64,000 nucleotides of DNA from an uncultured Paracoccaceae bacterium (GTDB lineage: Bacteria > Pseudomonadota > Alphaproteobacteria > Rhodobacterales > Rhodobacteraceae), in NCBI GenBank assembly GCA_937883775.1, contig CAKZXZ010000236.1, positions 1 through 64,000 on the forward strand, read 5' to 3'. The position numbers and the translations under genes were made by a program. The notes beneath the pieces were generated by a model. The model was not told the DNA's origin. It did not search any database and was given only the letters and a program-made list of their open reading frames with translations. Shown here piece after piece: positions 1 to 9,313 of this stretch. The first letter of the stretch is position 1, and every line of letters begins with the position of its first letter.

Positions 1-96
1 GATACCCATTTCGGCACGGCCGGTCAGGGCGACGTCTGCAACAGCCATGCCGGCGAAGGCAACGATGGCTGTCGAGAGGAGAAGAGTCTTTTTCAT
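1..96 (-). CDS. Porin, N-terminal fragment (cut by window edge)
   Basis: Only the first 32 or so residues lie in the window. They read as a signal peptide (MKKTLLLSTAIVAFAGMAVA) followed by DVALTGRAEMG, which matches the start of the first beta strand in Rhodobacteraceae trimeric porins. A GAGGG ribosome site stands just before the ATG. The mature protein would be an outer-membrane general diffusion channel. The body of the gene lies outside the window, so the family call rests on the leader and first strand alone. Confidence 0.7.
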   Translation of the reverse strand, partial: MKKTLLLSTAIVAFAGMAVADVALTGRAEMGI

Positions 97-349
97 GTTT
101 TCCCTCGTTTGTCTAAAAAATCACTCAAAACGGGGAACTCCGCATTGAGAATGAAGTCTATCTCTCTTGTTCGGGCTTTGAATGCAAGAAAGCCATGGGT
201 CGGCGGATTCAACAAACCACGCTCTGGTGCATCTTTGCCACAAGTCTGTTTGCCCCCCTTTATATAAAGCCATCAACTAAACCTTGTCGCGCAAGGCAGG
301 CTTGGGTAGGTAATGCCAAAGACAACAACTGGGGTCGGGTGGTATCACC

Positions 350-841
350 GTGCATATCAAACAGATTTTCGCAGGCATTCTAATAACTTCCATGGTTGCA
401 GGCTGTGGTGGCGGCATCGGAAGCGGCGGCTTTGGTCGCGCTTTAGAACGCAGTGACGCATCAGAGATTGACGTTAATCCAGATGGGCGCACACGTACTT
501 CTACGATTTGGGATCTTTTCGGTAACAACGATGACCCCAACGTAACGGTCAAGGTGAACAAGTATATCTGGAACGCCTCGTTGGACGTTCTCAACTTTAT
601 GCCCGTTCAGGCGGCAGATCCCTTCACTGGCGTGCTGGTGATGGGCTTTGGCACACCCCCCGGTGGCGGGCGCGCTTATCGTGCGACGGTCTATGTGCAG
701 GACCCCGCTTTGGACGCACGCTCTTTGGTGTTGTCGTTGCAGACCCGCTCTGGCGCTGCAGACCCTGACACCGTGCGCGCAATCGAAGACGCGATTCTCA
801 CACGGGCCCGTCAGCTTCGCCTACGTGACGACGCCCTCTAG
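350..841 (+). CDS. DUF3576 domain lipoprotein
   Basis: This 163-residue protein begins at a GTG. The N terminus is a lipoprotein signal with lipobox VAGC (residues 16-19), followed by a Gly-rich linker, so it should be lipidated and exported. The rest matches the DUF3576 family, which is conserved next to leuS in Rhodobacterales and has no established function. A hairpin with a short T run follows the stop, so it appears to be transcribed apart from leuS. The GTG start is preferred because no ATG lies in front of the lipobox. Confidence 0.85.
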   Translation: MHIKQIFAGILITSMVAGCGGGIGSGGFGRALERSDASEIDVNPDGRTRTSTIWDLFGNNDDPNVTVKVNKYIWNASLDVLNFMPVQAADPFTGVLVMGFGTPPGGGRAYRATVYVQDPALDARSLVLSLQTRSGAADPDTVRAIEDAILTRARQLRLRDDAL

Positions 842-869
842 ACCGTTTCGCCCACTCGAACTATCACAG

Positions 870-895
870 CGCCGGGCCATGATGCCCGGCGTTTT
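870..895 (+). terminator. Hairpin terminator after the DUF3576 gene
   Basis: A GC-rich stem (CGCCGGGC / GCCCGGCG) with a CATGAT loop is followed by TTTT. It sits between the lipoprotein stop and the leuS ribosome site. The T run is short, so termination may be partial. Confidence 0.6.
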
Positions 896-914
896 CATAT
901 GAAGGACCCCGCGG

Positions 915-3488
915 ATGTCGCGTTACACCCCCGCTGAGATCGAAGCCAAATGGCAACAGGCCTGGGACAAGGCTGAGACGTTCAAAGCCACGCGCAGCGA
1001 CAACAAGCCGAAATACTACGTGCTTGAGATGTTCCCCTATCCATCTGGCCGCATCCATATTGGCCATGTGCGCAACTACACGATGGGCGATGTGATCGCG
1101 CGCTATAAGATGTCTACCGGACATAATGTGCTGCACCCGATGGGGTTCGATGCATTCGGTCTGGCCGCCGAAAACGCGGCGATTGAACGGGGCATTCATC
1201 CGGCGGAATGGACTTATTCCAACATTGCCGACATGCGCAAACAAATGCAGCCGCTGGGCTTTTCCATTGATTGGAGTCGTGAGCTGGCGACATGCGACCC
1301 CGAGTATTACGGCCAGCAGCAATCGCTGTTCATCGACATGATGGATGCCGGGCTGATCTACCGCAAAAACGCCGTGGTCAATTGGGACCCGGTCGACATG
1401 ACAGTGCTGGCCAATGAGCAGGTGATCGACGGGAAAGGCTGGCGCTCGGATGCAGAGGTCGAGCGCCGCGAACTGACGCAATGGTTCTTCAAGATCAGCG
1501 ACTATTCCGAAGAACTGCTGGAGGCGTTGGACACGCTTGATAATTGGCCCGCCAAGGTCAAGCTGATGCAGGCCAACTGGATCGGCAAATCACGCGGTCT
1601 GCAATTTGCGTTCTCTGCCATTGAGGCCCCGGAAGGGTTTGACCGGATCGAGGTATACACGACACGACCAGACACGCTGCTGGGCGCGTCTTTTGTTGGT
1701 ATCTCTCCCGATCATCCGCTGGCCAAGCAGTTGGAGAAAGACAACCCTGACGTTGCTGCCTTCTGTGCGGAGTGTCGCAAGGGCGGCACGACCGAGGAAG
1801 AGCTGGAAACCGGCGAGAAGATGGGCTTCGACACTGGCATCAAAGTGCGTCATCCCTTTGATACCGCTTGGGAACTGCCCGTCTATATCGCCAACTTCAT
1901 CTTGATGGATTATGGCACCGGTGCGATTTTTGGCTGCCCGGCCCATGACCAGCGCGACTTGGATTTCGCACGGAAATACGACCTGCCGGTCGTCTCGACC
2001 TATGCGCCTGCCGAGGATGACGGATCAAGCATGCCCGAAGACGGCGGCGATGCTTTCGTCCCGGCAAAGACCGAAAAAGTGATCTATGTGCGCGGCTTTG
2101 CCGGTGAGACCGAGCAAACCGGTGAGGACGGAATCAGCGCGGCGATCACGTTTTGCGAGCAAAACGGCGTCGGCCAAGGCGTCACCAAGTTCCGCTTGCG
2201 CGATTGGGGCCTGAGCCGTCAACGCTATTGGGGCTGTCCGATTCCCGTTGTGCATTGCGATGACTGTGGTGTGGTGCCTGAGAAGAAAGAGAACCTGCCG
2301 ATTGAGCTGCCATCGGACGTCACCTTTGATGTTCCCGGCAACCCACTGGATCGTCACCCGACATGGCGCAATTGTATCTGCCCGTCCTGCGGCAAACCTG
2401 CCCGGCGCGAGACAGATACGATGGACACGTTCGTTGATAGCTCGTGGTATTTCGCACGCTTCACAGCGCCGCGGGCGGACACGCCGACAGTGGCCGAGGA
2501 CGCTGCCTATTGGATGAATGTCGATCAGTATATCGGCGGCATCGAGCATGCGATTCTGCACCTGCTTTATTCGCGCTTTTTCGCGCGCGCGATGCAGATC
2601 ACGGGGCATCTGCCTGCCAAGGCGATTGAGCCGTTTGATGCGCTGTTTACCCAAGGGATGGTGACGCACGCGATCTATCAAACCGAAGATGCGCAAACGG
2701 GTCGACCGGTTTATCACTATCCCGAAACGGTCGAACTGCGCGACGGCAAAGGGTTTTTAAAAGACGATGGGCGCGAGGTGAGAGTGATCCCTTCGGCCAA
2801 GATGTCGAAATCCAAAAACAATGTCGTCGACCCGGTGAACATCATCGAACAATATGGCGCAGACACAGCCCGCTGGTTCGTTCTGTCTGACAGCCCTCCG
2901 GAGCGCGATGTGGAATGGACCGCCTCTGGGGCAGAAGCTGCGTACAAACATCTGGGGCGCGTCTGGCGCATTGCCGACGAGATTGCCCAGATGGAAGATG
3001 GCGCAGGTCAAGGTGATGAAGACCTGCTGCGTGCGATGCACAAGGCGATCTTTGAGGTCACTCAAGGTGTTGAAAGCTTTGGCTTCAACGCCTCAATCGC
3101 CAAGCTCTATGCGTTCACGAACACCGTGCAGAAATCGAAGGCGGGTGGCACCGCCCGCAAGCAAGCCATGCGCTCCCTCGCTCAACTGATGTCGCCGATG
3201 ACGCCGCATCTGGCCGAAGACATCTGGGCAATGCTCGGTGGCGAAGGCCTGATCGCGAATGCGCCATGGCCCGTTGCAGACCAAGCGATGCTGGTCGAAG
3301 AGAATATCACGATGCCGATACAGATCAACGGCAAGCGCCGGTCAGAGCTTACCGTCGCCAAAGACCTGTCTAAAGAAGAGGTTGAAAAGCTTGCGCTTGC
3401 AGATGATGCTGTTGTTAAGGCTCTTGAGGGGGCCGCGCCAAAGAAACTGATCGTGGTGCCGGGTAGAATCGTAAATGTTGTCATTTGA
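915..3488 (+). CDS. leuS: Leucyl-tRNA synthetase
   Basis: The enzyme charges tRNA-Leu with leucine in the cytoplasm. It has 857 residues, close to the 860 of E. coli LeuS. The class I signature HIGH is at residues 48-51 within [10 protein letters not shown], and the KMSKS loop is near residue 630 (AKMSKSKNN). The connective-peptide editing region ([12 protein letters not shown]) and two zinc-type Cys pairs (CDDC, CPSC) lie between them. An AAGGA site precedes the ATG. The 3' end overlaps lptE by 14 bases, and lptE overlaps holA, which indicates a translationally coupled operon. Confidence 0.98.
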   Translation: MSRYTPAEIEAKWQQAWDKAETFKATRSDNKPKYYVLEMFPYPSGRIHIGHVRNYTMGDVIARYKMSTGHNVLHPMGFDAFGLAAENAAIERGIHPAEWTYSNIADMRKQMQPLGFSIDWSRELATCDPEYYGQQQSLFIDMMDAGLIYRKNAVVNWDPVDMTVLANEQVIDGKGWRSDAEVERRELTQWFFKISDYSEELLEALDTLDNWPAKVKLMQANWIGKSRGLQFAFSAIEAPEGFDRIEVYTTRPDTLLGASFVGISPDHPLAKQLEKDNPDVAAFCAECRKGGTTEEELETGEKMGFDTGIKVRHPFDTAWELPVYIANFILMDYGTGAIFGCPAHDQRDLDFARKYDLPVVSTYAPAEDDGSSMPEDGGDAFVPAKTEKVIYVRGFAGETEQTGEDGISAAITFCEQNGVGQGVTKFRLRDWGLSRQRYWGCPIPVVHCDDCGVVPEKKENLPIELPSDVTFDVPGNPLDRHPTWRNCICPSCGKPARRETDTMDTFVDSSWYFARFTAPRADTPTVAEDAAYWMNVDQYIGGIEHAILHLLYSRFFARAMQITGHLPAKAIEPFDALFTQGMVTHAIYQTEDAQTGRPVYHYPETVELRDGKGFLKDDGREVRVIPSAKMSKSKNNVVDPVNIIEQYGADTARWFVLSDSPPERDVEWTASGAEAAYKHLGRVWRIADEIAQMEDGAGQGDEDLLRAMHKAIFEVTQGVESFGFNASIAKLYAFTNTVQKSKAGGTARKQAMRSLAQLMSPMTPHLAEDIWAMLGGEGLIANAPWPVADQAMLVEENITMPIQINGKRRSELTVAKDLSKEEVEKLALADDAVVKALEGAAPKKLIVVPGRIVNVVI

Positions 3489-3960
3489 CCGTCGAAGCAT
3501 CCTTTTGGGCCTGATCGCCCTGCCTGCTTGCGGGTTCGAGCCTGTTCACGGCACGCGCGGCAGCGCGCAGGGTCTTTATGGTCAGATCACCTTTGAAGCA
3601 CCAAACGACGCCAACAGCTTTAATCTGCGCAAGCAGCTGGAAGATCGCTTGGGGCGCAACGATGCTGGCCTGTTTACGATGGCGGTTTCTTTAGATCTGA
3701 GAACCGAAAGTCTTTCGATCACGTCAGAGCAATCCATCAATCGACGCAATGTCATCGGATCGGCCCGCTACCAGATCAGACGCACGGATACAGGCGAGGT
3801 GTTGGACCAAGGGAAGGTCAGCAACTTTACGGGATACTCCTCAAGCGGTTCGACTGTCGCAACTGCAAGCGCGCGCGATGATGGGTTTGAGCGACTGACA
3901 ACAACCTTGGCCGATCAGCTTATTTCCAGATTGTACGCGACCGCAGGCAGCTGGCAATGA
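3475..3960 (+). CDS. lptE: LPS-assembly lipoprotein LptE
   Basis: LptE is the outer-membrane lipoprotein that plugs LptD and helps deliver lipopolysaccharide to the cell surface. The 161-residue product has a short signal peptide with lipobox LPAC and then GFEPVHG, the typical Rhodobacterales LptE start. The later part ([19 protein letters not shown]) fits the family beta fold. It overlaps leuS by 14 bases and holA by 4, the conserved leuS-lptE-holA order. Sequence identity in this family is low, so context adds much of the confidence. Confidence 0.88.
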   Translation: MLSFDRRSILLGLIALPACGFEPVHGTRGSAQGLYGQITFEAPNDANSFNLRKQLEDRLGRNDAGLFTMAVSLDLRTESLSITSEQSINRRNVIGSARYQIRRTDTGEVLDQGKVSNFTGYSSSGSTVATASARDDGFERLTTTLADQLISRLYATAGSWQ

Positions 3961-4985
3961 AGCTTACCGCACGGGATGCGGGGCGGTATTTTTCAAAGCC
4001 TGAAACAAACCGCACCGGTCTGTTGATTTTTGGCGAAGACGCAATGCGCGTGGCGCTGAAACGGCAAGAGGTGATCGCGGCTCTGCTTGGACCCAACGCG
4101 GAAGAAGAAATGCGCCTGACGCGTATCCCCGCGAGTGACTTGCGCAAGGACGGTGCCTTACTGGGCGATGCAATCAAAGCGCAGGGGTTCTTTCCCGGCC
4201 CACGCGTGGCCTTTGTCGAAGACGCCAACGAAACCGTCACCAAGACAATCACCGCTGCATTACAGGACTGGGCACCCGGCGATGCACAGATCGTTGTGAC
4301 AGCAGGTGCGTTGAAAGCAAGTTCAGGTCTTCGCAAGCTGTTTGAGGGGCATCCAAATGCATATGCGGCCGGTATCTATGACAACCCGCCGACACGAGAC
4401 GAGATCGAGGCGGACCTGAAAGCCGCAGGGCTCACGCAGATCGAACAGGGCGCGATGACCGACCTCACCAATCTGGCCCGCGAATTGGGGCCGGGTGATT
4501 TTCGGCAGACGCTTGAGAAACTTGCGCTTTACAAGCTGGGCGACAGTACACCAGTGGGATCAGAAGATGTCCTTGCCTGCGCACCCTCTTCGACCGAGGC
4601 GGATCTGGATGACGTTCTGAATATCGTCGCCGAAGGGCGCACCAGCGAGATCGGGCCAGTGATGCAGAAACTCAAGGCGCAGGGCATGCAGCCAGTGGGG
4701 CTTTGTATTGGGGCAACCCGGCACTTCCGGCAACTTTATACAGCCGCCTCTGATCCGGGCGGCGCGCCGGCAGGTATCGGCAAACTGCGCCCCCCGGTTT
4801 ACGGCCCGCGTCGCGACCGGATGTTGCGCCAGGCGCAGGGCATCGGGCGTGACCGGTTGGAACGCGCTTTGGAGACGTTGCTGGACGCTGACCTGACCCT
4901 GCGCTCTACATCGAAATCGCCACAAATGGCTGTGATGGAGCGGGCATTGATCCGGCTTGCGATGCTGGCGCAAGCACGACGCTAG
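3957..4985 (+). CDS. holA: DNA polymerase III subunit delta
   Basis: Delta is the clamp-loader subunit that opens the beta sliding clamp. The 342-residue length is normal. The N-terminal region (LLIFGEDAMRVALKRQEVI) and the C-terminal part (RPPVYGPRRDRMLRQAQ) fit alphaproteobacterial HolA. It is coupled to lptE by a 4-base ATGA overlap and ends in a 4-base overlap with the convergent flavoprotein gene. Confidence 0.93.
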   Translation: MKLTARDAGRYFSKPETNRTGLLIFGEDAMRVALKRQEVIAALLGPNAEEEMRLTRIPASDLRKDGALLGDAIKAQGFFPGPRVAFVEDANETVTKTITAALQDWAPGDAQIVVTAGALKASSGLRKLFEGHPNAYAAGIYDNPPTRDEIEADLKAAGLTQIEQGAMTDLTNLARELGPGDFRQTLEKLALYKLGDSTPVGSEDVLACAPSSTEADLDDVLNIVAEGRTSEIGPVMQKLKAQGMQPVGLCIGATRHFRQLYTAASDPGGAPAGIGKLRPPVYGPRRDRMLRQAQGIGRDRLERALETLLDADLTLRSTSKSPQMAVMERALIRLAMLAQARR

Positions 4986-6148
4986 CCTTTCAGCCATCGC
5001 GCGGCAGATCGCCCGGCCCAGCGCCCGGTCGCAAGACAGCCGGTGATAAGGTAGCCCCCCGTCGGCGCCTCCCAATCGAGCATTTCACCGGCGCAAAAAA
5101 CGCCCGGAGCAGCGTTAAGCATCAAATCGCGGGTCAAGGCATCAAAGGGGACGCCCCCCGCCGTTGAAATCGCCTCATCCATCGGGCGCGACCCTGCATG
5201 ACGAATTGGCAGTGCCTTGAGACAGGGCGCAAGATCATCCGGCAAGGGGCGTGCAAACTCCATCAAAAGAGCTTGTTTCACAGGATCAAGCCGCAAAGCC
5301 TTGCGCAAATGATTGCTTAGGCTGGCTTTGCCCCGTGGTTTCGACAAACGAGTTCGGATCTGATCGACAGAAAGGTTAGGTTGTAGATCGATGTGCAACG
5401 CTGCCCCATCACGAACCTTGCGGGAAATGGCGTAGATACCGCCACCTTCCAGCCCGCGTTGAGATAGCACCGCCTCGGCTTTCACCCGCTGACCCCCAGC
5501 GATCAAGGCAATGCCCTTAAGCGGCTTTCCAAAGTGCTTTGCCATATGATCTGACCAGTCGACCTTAAGCCCCATATTGGCTGGTTTGAACGGCGCAAGC
5601 GGCAAGTCTTTGGAAGCAAAAAGCGCCGTCCAGGCACCATCTGAACCAAGACGGGCCCAGGATGCGCCACCCAGCGCGAGGACCGTCGCATCAGGCGTCT
5701 CGGTGCGTGAACCTGATGGTGTTTCGAAATGAAAGGCTGTGTCCCAACCTGTCCAGCGCCAACCGGTGCGGATATCGACACCAAGATCACCCAAATGGCG
5801 CAACCATGCGCGCAGAAGGGGTGAGGCTTTCATGACCTTAGGGAAAACGCGGCCGGACGAGCCGGTGAAGACCTCTTGCCCCAGGCTTTGTGCCCAATCC
5901 TGAACCGCGGCACTGTCGAATGCTTCGATCATATGACGCAGCGGTTCGGCCGCCTCATGATAATGCGTCAGGAATGCATCAAAGGGTTCGGCTTTTGTGA
6001 GGTTCAAGCCAGACTTTCCAGCCATCAGAAACTTGCGCCCAACGGATGGTTTCGCATCCGCCACAACAACATGTATCCCCGCGCGCGCAAGTTCATCAGC
6101 AGCCATCAAACCAGCAGGCCCAGCCCCGATCACAAGTGCGTTTTTCAC
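4982..6148 (-). CDS. HI0933/YhiN-like flavoprotein (TIGR03862 type)
   Basis: This is a 388-residue predicted FAD oxidoreductase. The dinucleotide fold GAGPAGLMAADELARAG is at the N terminus and is followed by GRKFLMAGKSGLNLTKAEP, a hallmark of the HI0933/TIGR03862 family. The C-terminal FAD contact (GVFCAGEMLDWEAPTGGYL) is intact. The substrate of the family is unknown. The gene overlaps the upstream MscS gene by 4 bases, so the two are probably translated together although no functional link is known. Confidence 0.88.
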   Translation of the reverse strand: MKNALVIGAGPAGLMAADELARAGIHVVVADAKPSVGRKFLMAGKSGLNLTKAEPFDAFLTHYHEAAEPLRHMIEAFDSAAVQDWAQSLGQEVFTGSSGRVFPKVMKASPLLRAWLRHLGDLGVDIRTGWRWTGWDTAFHFETPSGSRTETPDATVLALGGASWARLGSDGAWTALFASKDLPLAPFKPANMGLKVDWSDHMAKHFGKPLKGIALIAGGQRVKAEAVLSQRGLEGGGIYAISRKVRDGAALHIDLQPNLSVDQIRTRLSKPRGKASLSNHLRKALRLDPVKQALLMEFARPLPDDLAPCLKALPIRHAGSRPMDEAISTAGGVPFDALTRDLMLNAAPGVFCAGEMLDWEAPTGGYLITGCLATGRWAGRSAARWLKG

Positions 6149-7461
6149 TGGGGCAAAGAGCCTTTGATCTCCACCACACGCTGGGGATAGGGGATTTCGA
6201 TGTCATGCGCCTTGAGCGCATTCCAGATCAGGAACAGCACATCGGAGGTGTATTTGTTCTTGCCGTCGTCGATGCCGTTCACCCAGAACTCCACCGCGAA
6301 ATCAATGCCGCTGTCGCCGAAACCGCGCAGTTCGCAATCGGGCGGTTCGGGCGTTTGAAGCACGTCGGGGTGGGTAGAGACAGCCTTTTCGATGATGTCC
6401 GGTACAAGATTGATATCGGTGTCGTAGCTGACAGAGAACGCAGCCTCATAGCGGTTGGCAGAGCCTTGATCGGACAGGTTCACGACCCGCGTCGTGATGA
6501 AATCCTCGTTCGGAACAACAATCCAACGACCGTCGAACGTCTCAAGAATTGTGGCGCGGGCGGTCATTTTGACGATGGTGCCGGATTCGCCGCCATCCAG
6601 TTCGACATAATCCCCAACGGTTGCCTGCCCCTCAAGCAGCAGGATCACACCTGAAATAAAGTTGGCCGCAATCTTTTGTAGACCAAAACCCAGACCCACG
6701 CCGATGGCACCCCCCAGCACGGCAAGCGTGCTGAGGTTGATCCCCATAATGTTCATCAACAGCAGGAACGCGACGCCGAAAATAGCAATTTCAGCCGCCT
6801 TGATGGCCAGTTCGCGCGTGGATGGGCGCATGTCTTGCTTGCTGAGATAGGCGCTTGATTGGTCGTTGGACCACCGACCCAACCAGAACAGCAGGCTTCC
6901 CGCGATCGCACCGCGTACCAGCGACATGACCGAGAAAGAGATGTTGCCAAGCTGAATGACCGTTTCGGTCAAGGCGAGCGTCACATCATCCAGAAGGCCC
7001 ACAGCATAAAGCGCCATTGCCGGAATAAGAACGTATTTGCCCAGCAGTTTCAGGAATGGGTCTTTGATGATCTGACGCACCAGAATACGCGCCGCGATGA
7101 ACAGGAAGACGCGCTTGCCAAAGGCGATCACAGCGCCGGAATCAAAAAGTGAGCGGACAACCTGTTCGCCAATCGCAGTGAACACATATGCAAATAACGG
7201 CATCAGAAGCGGCAAGAACATCAGCACAAAACGACGGGCCTGCGCGATCACGTGTTCCTGCTCCGCCGGGGGTGTCAGCAGGCGCGACAGTGTCGGCGAC
7301 ATGCGCCGCGTCACGATCACTGCAAGAATGTAGGCCACGATGAGCAGCGCAAACTGAGACCAAGCCGCAGGGCTCAAAAGCCAGCTTTTCGCAAGCTCGA
7401 TCCCAGGCTCTAACATATCGAGCGTTTCAAGCACGATCGGGGGTAAATTCTCTAGATCCAT
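6145..7461 (-). CDS. MscS-family mechanosensitive ion channel
   Basis: The 438-residue inner-membrane protein has several N-terminal hydrophobic helices and then the MscS pore-lining helix and beta domain, with GVGLGFGLQKIAANF at about residues 254-268. It would open under membrane tension to release solutes on hypo-osmotic shock. It is larger than E. coli MscS (286 residues) because of extra N-terminal membrane helices. The downstream flavoprotein gene overlaps it by 4 bases. Confidence 0.93.
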   Translation of the reverse strand: MDLENLPPIVLETLDMLEPGIELAKSWLLSPAAWSQFALLIVAYILAVIVTRRMSPTLSRLLTPPAEQEHVIAQARRFVLMFLPLLMPLFAYVFTAIGEQVVRSLFDSGAVIAFGKRVFLFIAARILVRQIIKDPFLKLLGKYVLIPAMALYAVGLLDDVTLALTETVIQLGNISFSVMSLVRGAIAGSLLFWLGRWSNDQSSAYLSKQDMRPSTRELAIKAAEIAIFGVAFLLLMNIMGINLSTLAVLGGAIGVGLGFGLQKIAANFISGVILLLEGQATVGDYVELDGGESGTIVKMTARATILETFDGRWIVVPNEDFITTRVVNLSDQGSANRYEAAFSVSYDTDINLVPDIIEKAVSTHPDVLQTPEPPDCELRGFGDSGIDFAVEFWVNGIDDGKNKYTSDVLFLIWNALKAHDIEIPYPQRVVEIKGSLPQ

Positions 7462-7509
7462 ACGGGACGCCCTTGTCTTGTCGGGTTGTTATCCCATTGT
7501 CCCACGCAC

Positions 7510-7821
7510 ATGGGAAGCCGTTTTGACACCGACGAACCTGATCCAATTTGCCCTTTATGCGAGCGGCCGATCCCCGAAGGCGTGCCGCAAAGTCTGCATC
7601 ATCTGATCCCAAAACTGAAAGGCGGAAAAGGCGGGCCAACCGTATTGATCCACCACATCTGCCATAAGGAAATCCACGCAACGCTGAGCGAGGCGGAATT
7701 GGCGCGTGTTTACAACTCGGTCGAGGCGTTGCGACGGCACCCAAGGCTAGAGAAGTTCTTTCGCTGGGTGAACAAGCGGCCACCAGAATTCATGTCGAAG
7801 GTTCCAAAGCGGCGGCGTTAG
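7510..7821 (+). CDS. Small HNH endonuclease-like protein
   Basis: This 103-residue protein has a CxxC pair (CPLC) followed by an HNH-type core (SLHHLIPKLKGG, then HHICHKEIHATL), the layout of small zinc-ribbon HNH nucleases found widely in Proteobacteria. The ORF could begin at TTG 7486, but ATG 7510 is favoured because homologous proteins start close to the CxxC. It stands alone, and its stop overlaps that of the convergent enoyl-CoA hydratase. Its biological role is unknown. Confidence 0.85.
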   Translation: MGSRFDTDEPDPICPLCERPIPEGVPQSLHHLIPKLKGGKGGPTVLIHHICHKEIHATLSEAELARVYNSVEALRRHPRLEKFFRWVNKRPPEFMSKVPKRRR

Positions 7822-8426
7822 GTGATGAGATCCTTGATGCCTTTGATATGGGCTGTTTGTGCGCCAAGAACGTCTGCCGCAAACCCATGTGCCGTTTCGA
7901 TCAGCACATCGCTCTCGACGATCTGTTCGACCAGACCCATTGCAAGCGCGTCCTGTGCTGTCACCTTCTGACCACCCATCAGGATCAGTTTCGCACGCGC
8001 CGGCCCAACCAAGGCTGCCAGGCGCGCCGGATCGGAAGGTTGGGGTAAAAAGCCCAACTTCATGACCGGGTAGAAGAATTTGGCTGTAGGCACGCAGATG
8101 CGGATATCGCAAGCAAGCGCCATGCCCATCGCACCGCCTGCCAAAGTACCGTTCAGCGCGCAGATCGTCAGACCGGAATGGGCCGCAAGCGCGCTTGACA
8201 GGCGCTCCCAGACGGGGTCGGTTGCAAGACCGTCCTTTGCGGCTTCAAGGTCCATCCCTGCAGAGAAGACCTTACCCGTTCCTGTCAGGATCAGCGCCTT
8301 CGCTACATGCGCGCCTTCTGCGATGTCCGCCAAATCATTAAGCATCTGACGGGTCAGCGAATTGGCCTTATCCGGGCGGTCGATCGTCGCGGTCCACAGA
8401 TCGCCGTCTTTCTCAAGGCGGATCAT
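7818..8426 (-). CDS. Enoyl-CoA hydratase/isomerase family protein
   Basis: The 202-residue crotonase-fold protein has the oxyanion-hole segments KVFSAGMDLEA and LNGTLAGGAMGMALACDIRI. It is shorter than the usual 255-260 residues, lacking most of the C-terminal helical domain. It is coupled to the upstream SDR gene by a 4-base overlap, so the two may act on the same acyl-CoA or ketone intermediate. The substrate cannot be told from the sequence. Confidence 0.85.
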   Translation of the reverse strand: MIRLEKDGDLWTATIDRPDKANSLTRQMLNDLADIAEGAHVAKALILTGTGKVFSAGMDLEAAKDGLATDPVWERLSSALAAHSGLTICALNGTLAGGAMGMALACDIRICVPTAKFFYPVMKLGFLPQPSDPARLAALVGPARAKLILMGGQKVTAQDALAMGLVEQIVESDVLIETAHGFAADVLGAQTAHIKGIKDLIT

Positions 8427-9172
8427 GCGAGGCCGATCCGCGCACGGATGTCTTCATCGCGCAAAGAGATTTCCTGACCGCAGAACGCATCTGCATCAGG
8501 GGAGCACATCCATAGGAGTGCCTTGGCAGGCCAATCGGCGGGGATATGATCGCTCCAGTCAAGCTGGCTGACCGGGTTCACACCGGACGCTTTGATCTCG
8601 CGCTGCATCTGTGTCGCGACGGTGCCTGGCGATAGCCCCATAACACGCAAACCCTTGTCAGCCGCTTCTTTATCAGCGCAACGGGTCAACATCGCCGCCC
8701 CAGCCTTTGAGGCGCAGTAATGGCTCCACGCCTCTACGGGGCCATGAGCCGCCCCAGAGGAAATCGTCAGGATCGTGCCACCGCCCGCAGCTTCCATCAC
8801 CGGCATCGCTGCACGCATACCGTTGAACACCCCCTTCAGGTTGATGTCGATGACGTGGCTCCAGGTGTCGGGGTCAGCGGTGGACAAATGGCTGATCGGC
8901 TCGATCACGCCAGCGTTGTTAATCAGCACATCGAGCCCGCCAAATGTCTTGATCGTTGCATCGACAGCGGCCTGCATTTCCCAGTAGCGGCTCACATCGC
9001 AGGGAATCGCCAAGGCCTGAGATCCGATCTCACCGGCGAGGTCTGCAATCGCTTCTTCGGACCGCGCCAAAAGAGCGACATTCGCACCAGCAGCTGCAAA
9101 CACACGCGCTGCTTCTGCGCCGATTCCACGGCTTGCGCCCGTAATCAAAACAGTTTTTCCAGTCATATCCAT
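8423..9172 (-). CDS. Short-chain dehydrogenase/reductase
   Basis: The 249-residue classical SDR has the NAD(P) motif TGASRGIG at residues 11-18, the NNAG motif, the catalytic Ser, and Tyr-Lys in HYCASKAG. AGGAGGG lies 8 bases before the first ATG and fixes the start. The substrate is unknown. It overlaps the enoyl-CoA hydratase gene, which suggests a two-gene operon for an acyl-CoA or ketone conversion. Confidence 0.9.
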   Translation of the reverse strand: MDMTGKTVLITGASRGIGAEAARVFAAAGANVALLARSEEAIADLAGEIGSQALAIPCDVSRYWEMQAAVDATIKTFGGLDVLINNAGVIEPISHLSTADPDTWSHVIDINLKGVFNGMRAAMPVMEAAGGGTILTISSGAAHGPVEAWSHYCASKAGAAMLTRCADKEAADKGLRVMGLSPGTVATQMQREIKASGVNPVSQLDWSDHIPADWPAKALLWMCSPDADAFCGQEISLRDEDIRARIGLA

Positions 9173-9313
9173 CTGCAGGCCCTCCTGAATTCATCGAAGG
9201 TGTAGCGGCTTGGCACAGGCGTGAAAACCGCCACTCGCAAAATGAGGCCTCTTGCACTTTTCGCGGCCGAACCTGACATTAGGCTATAACAAGTCATACT
9301 CAAAGGACTCTTC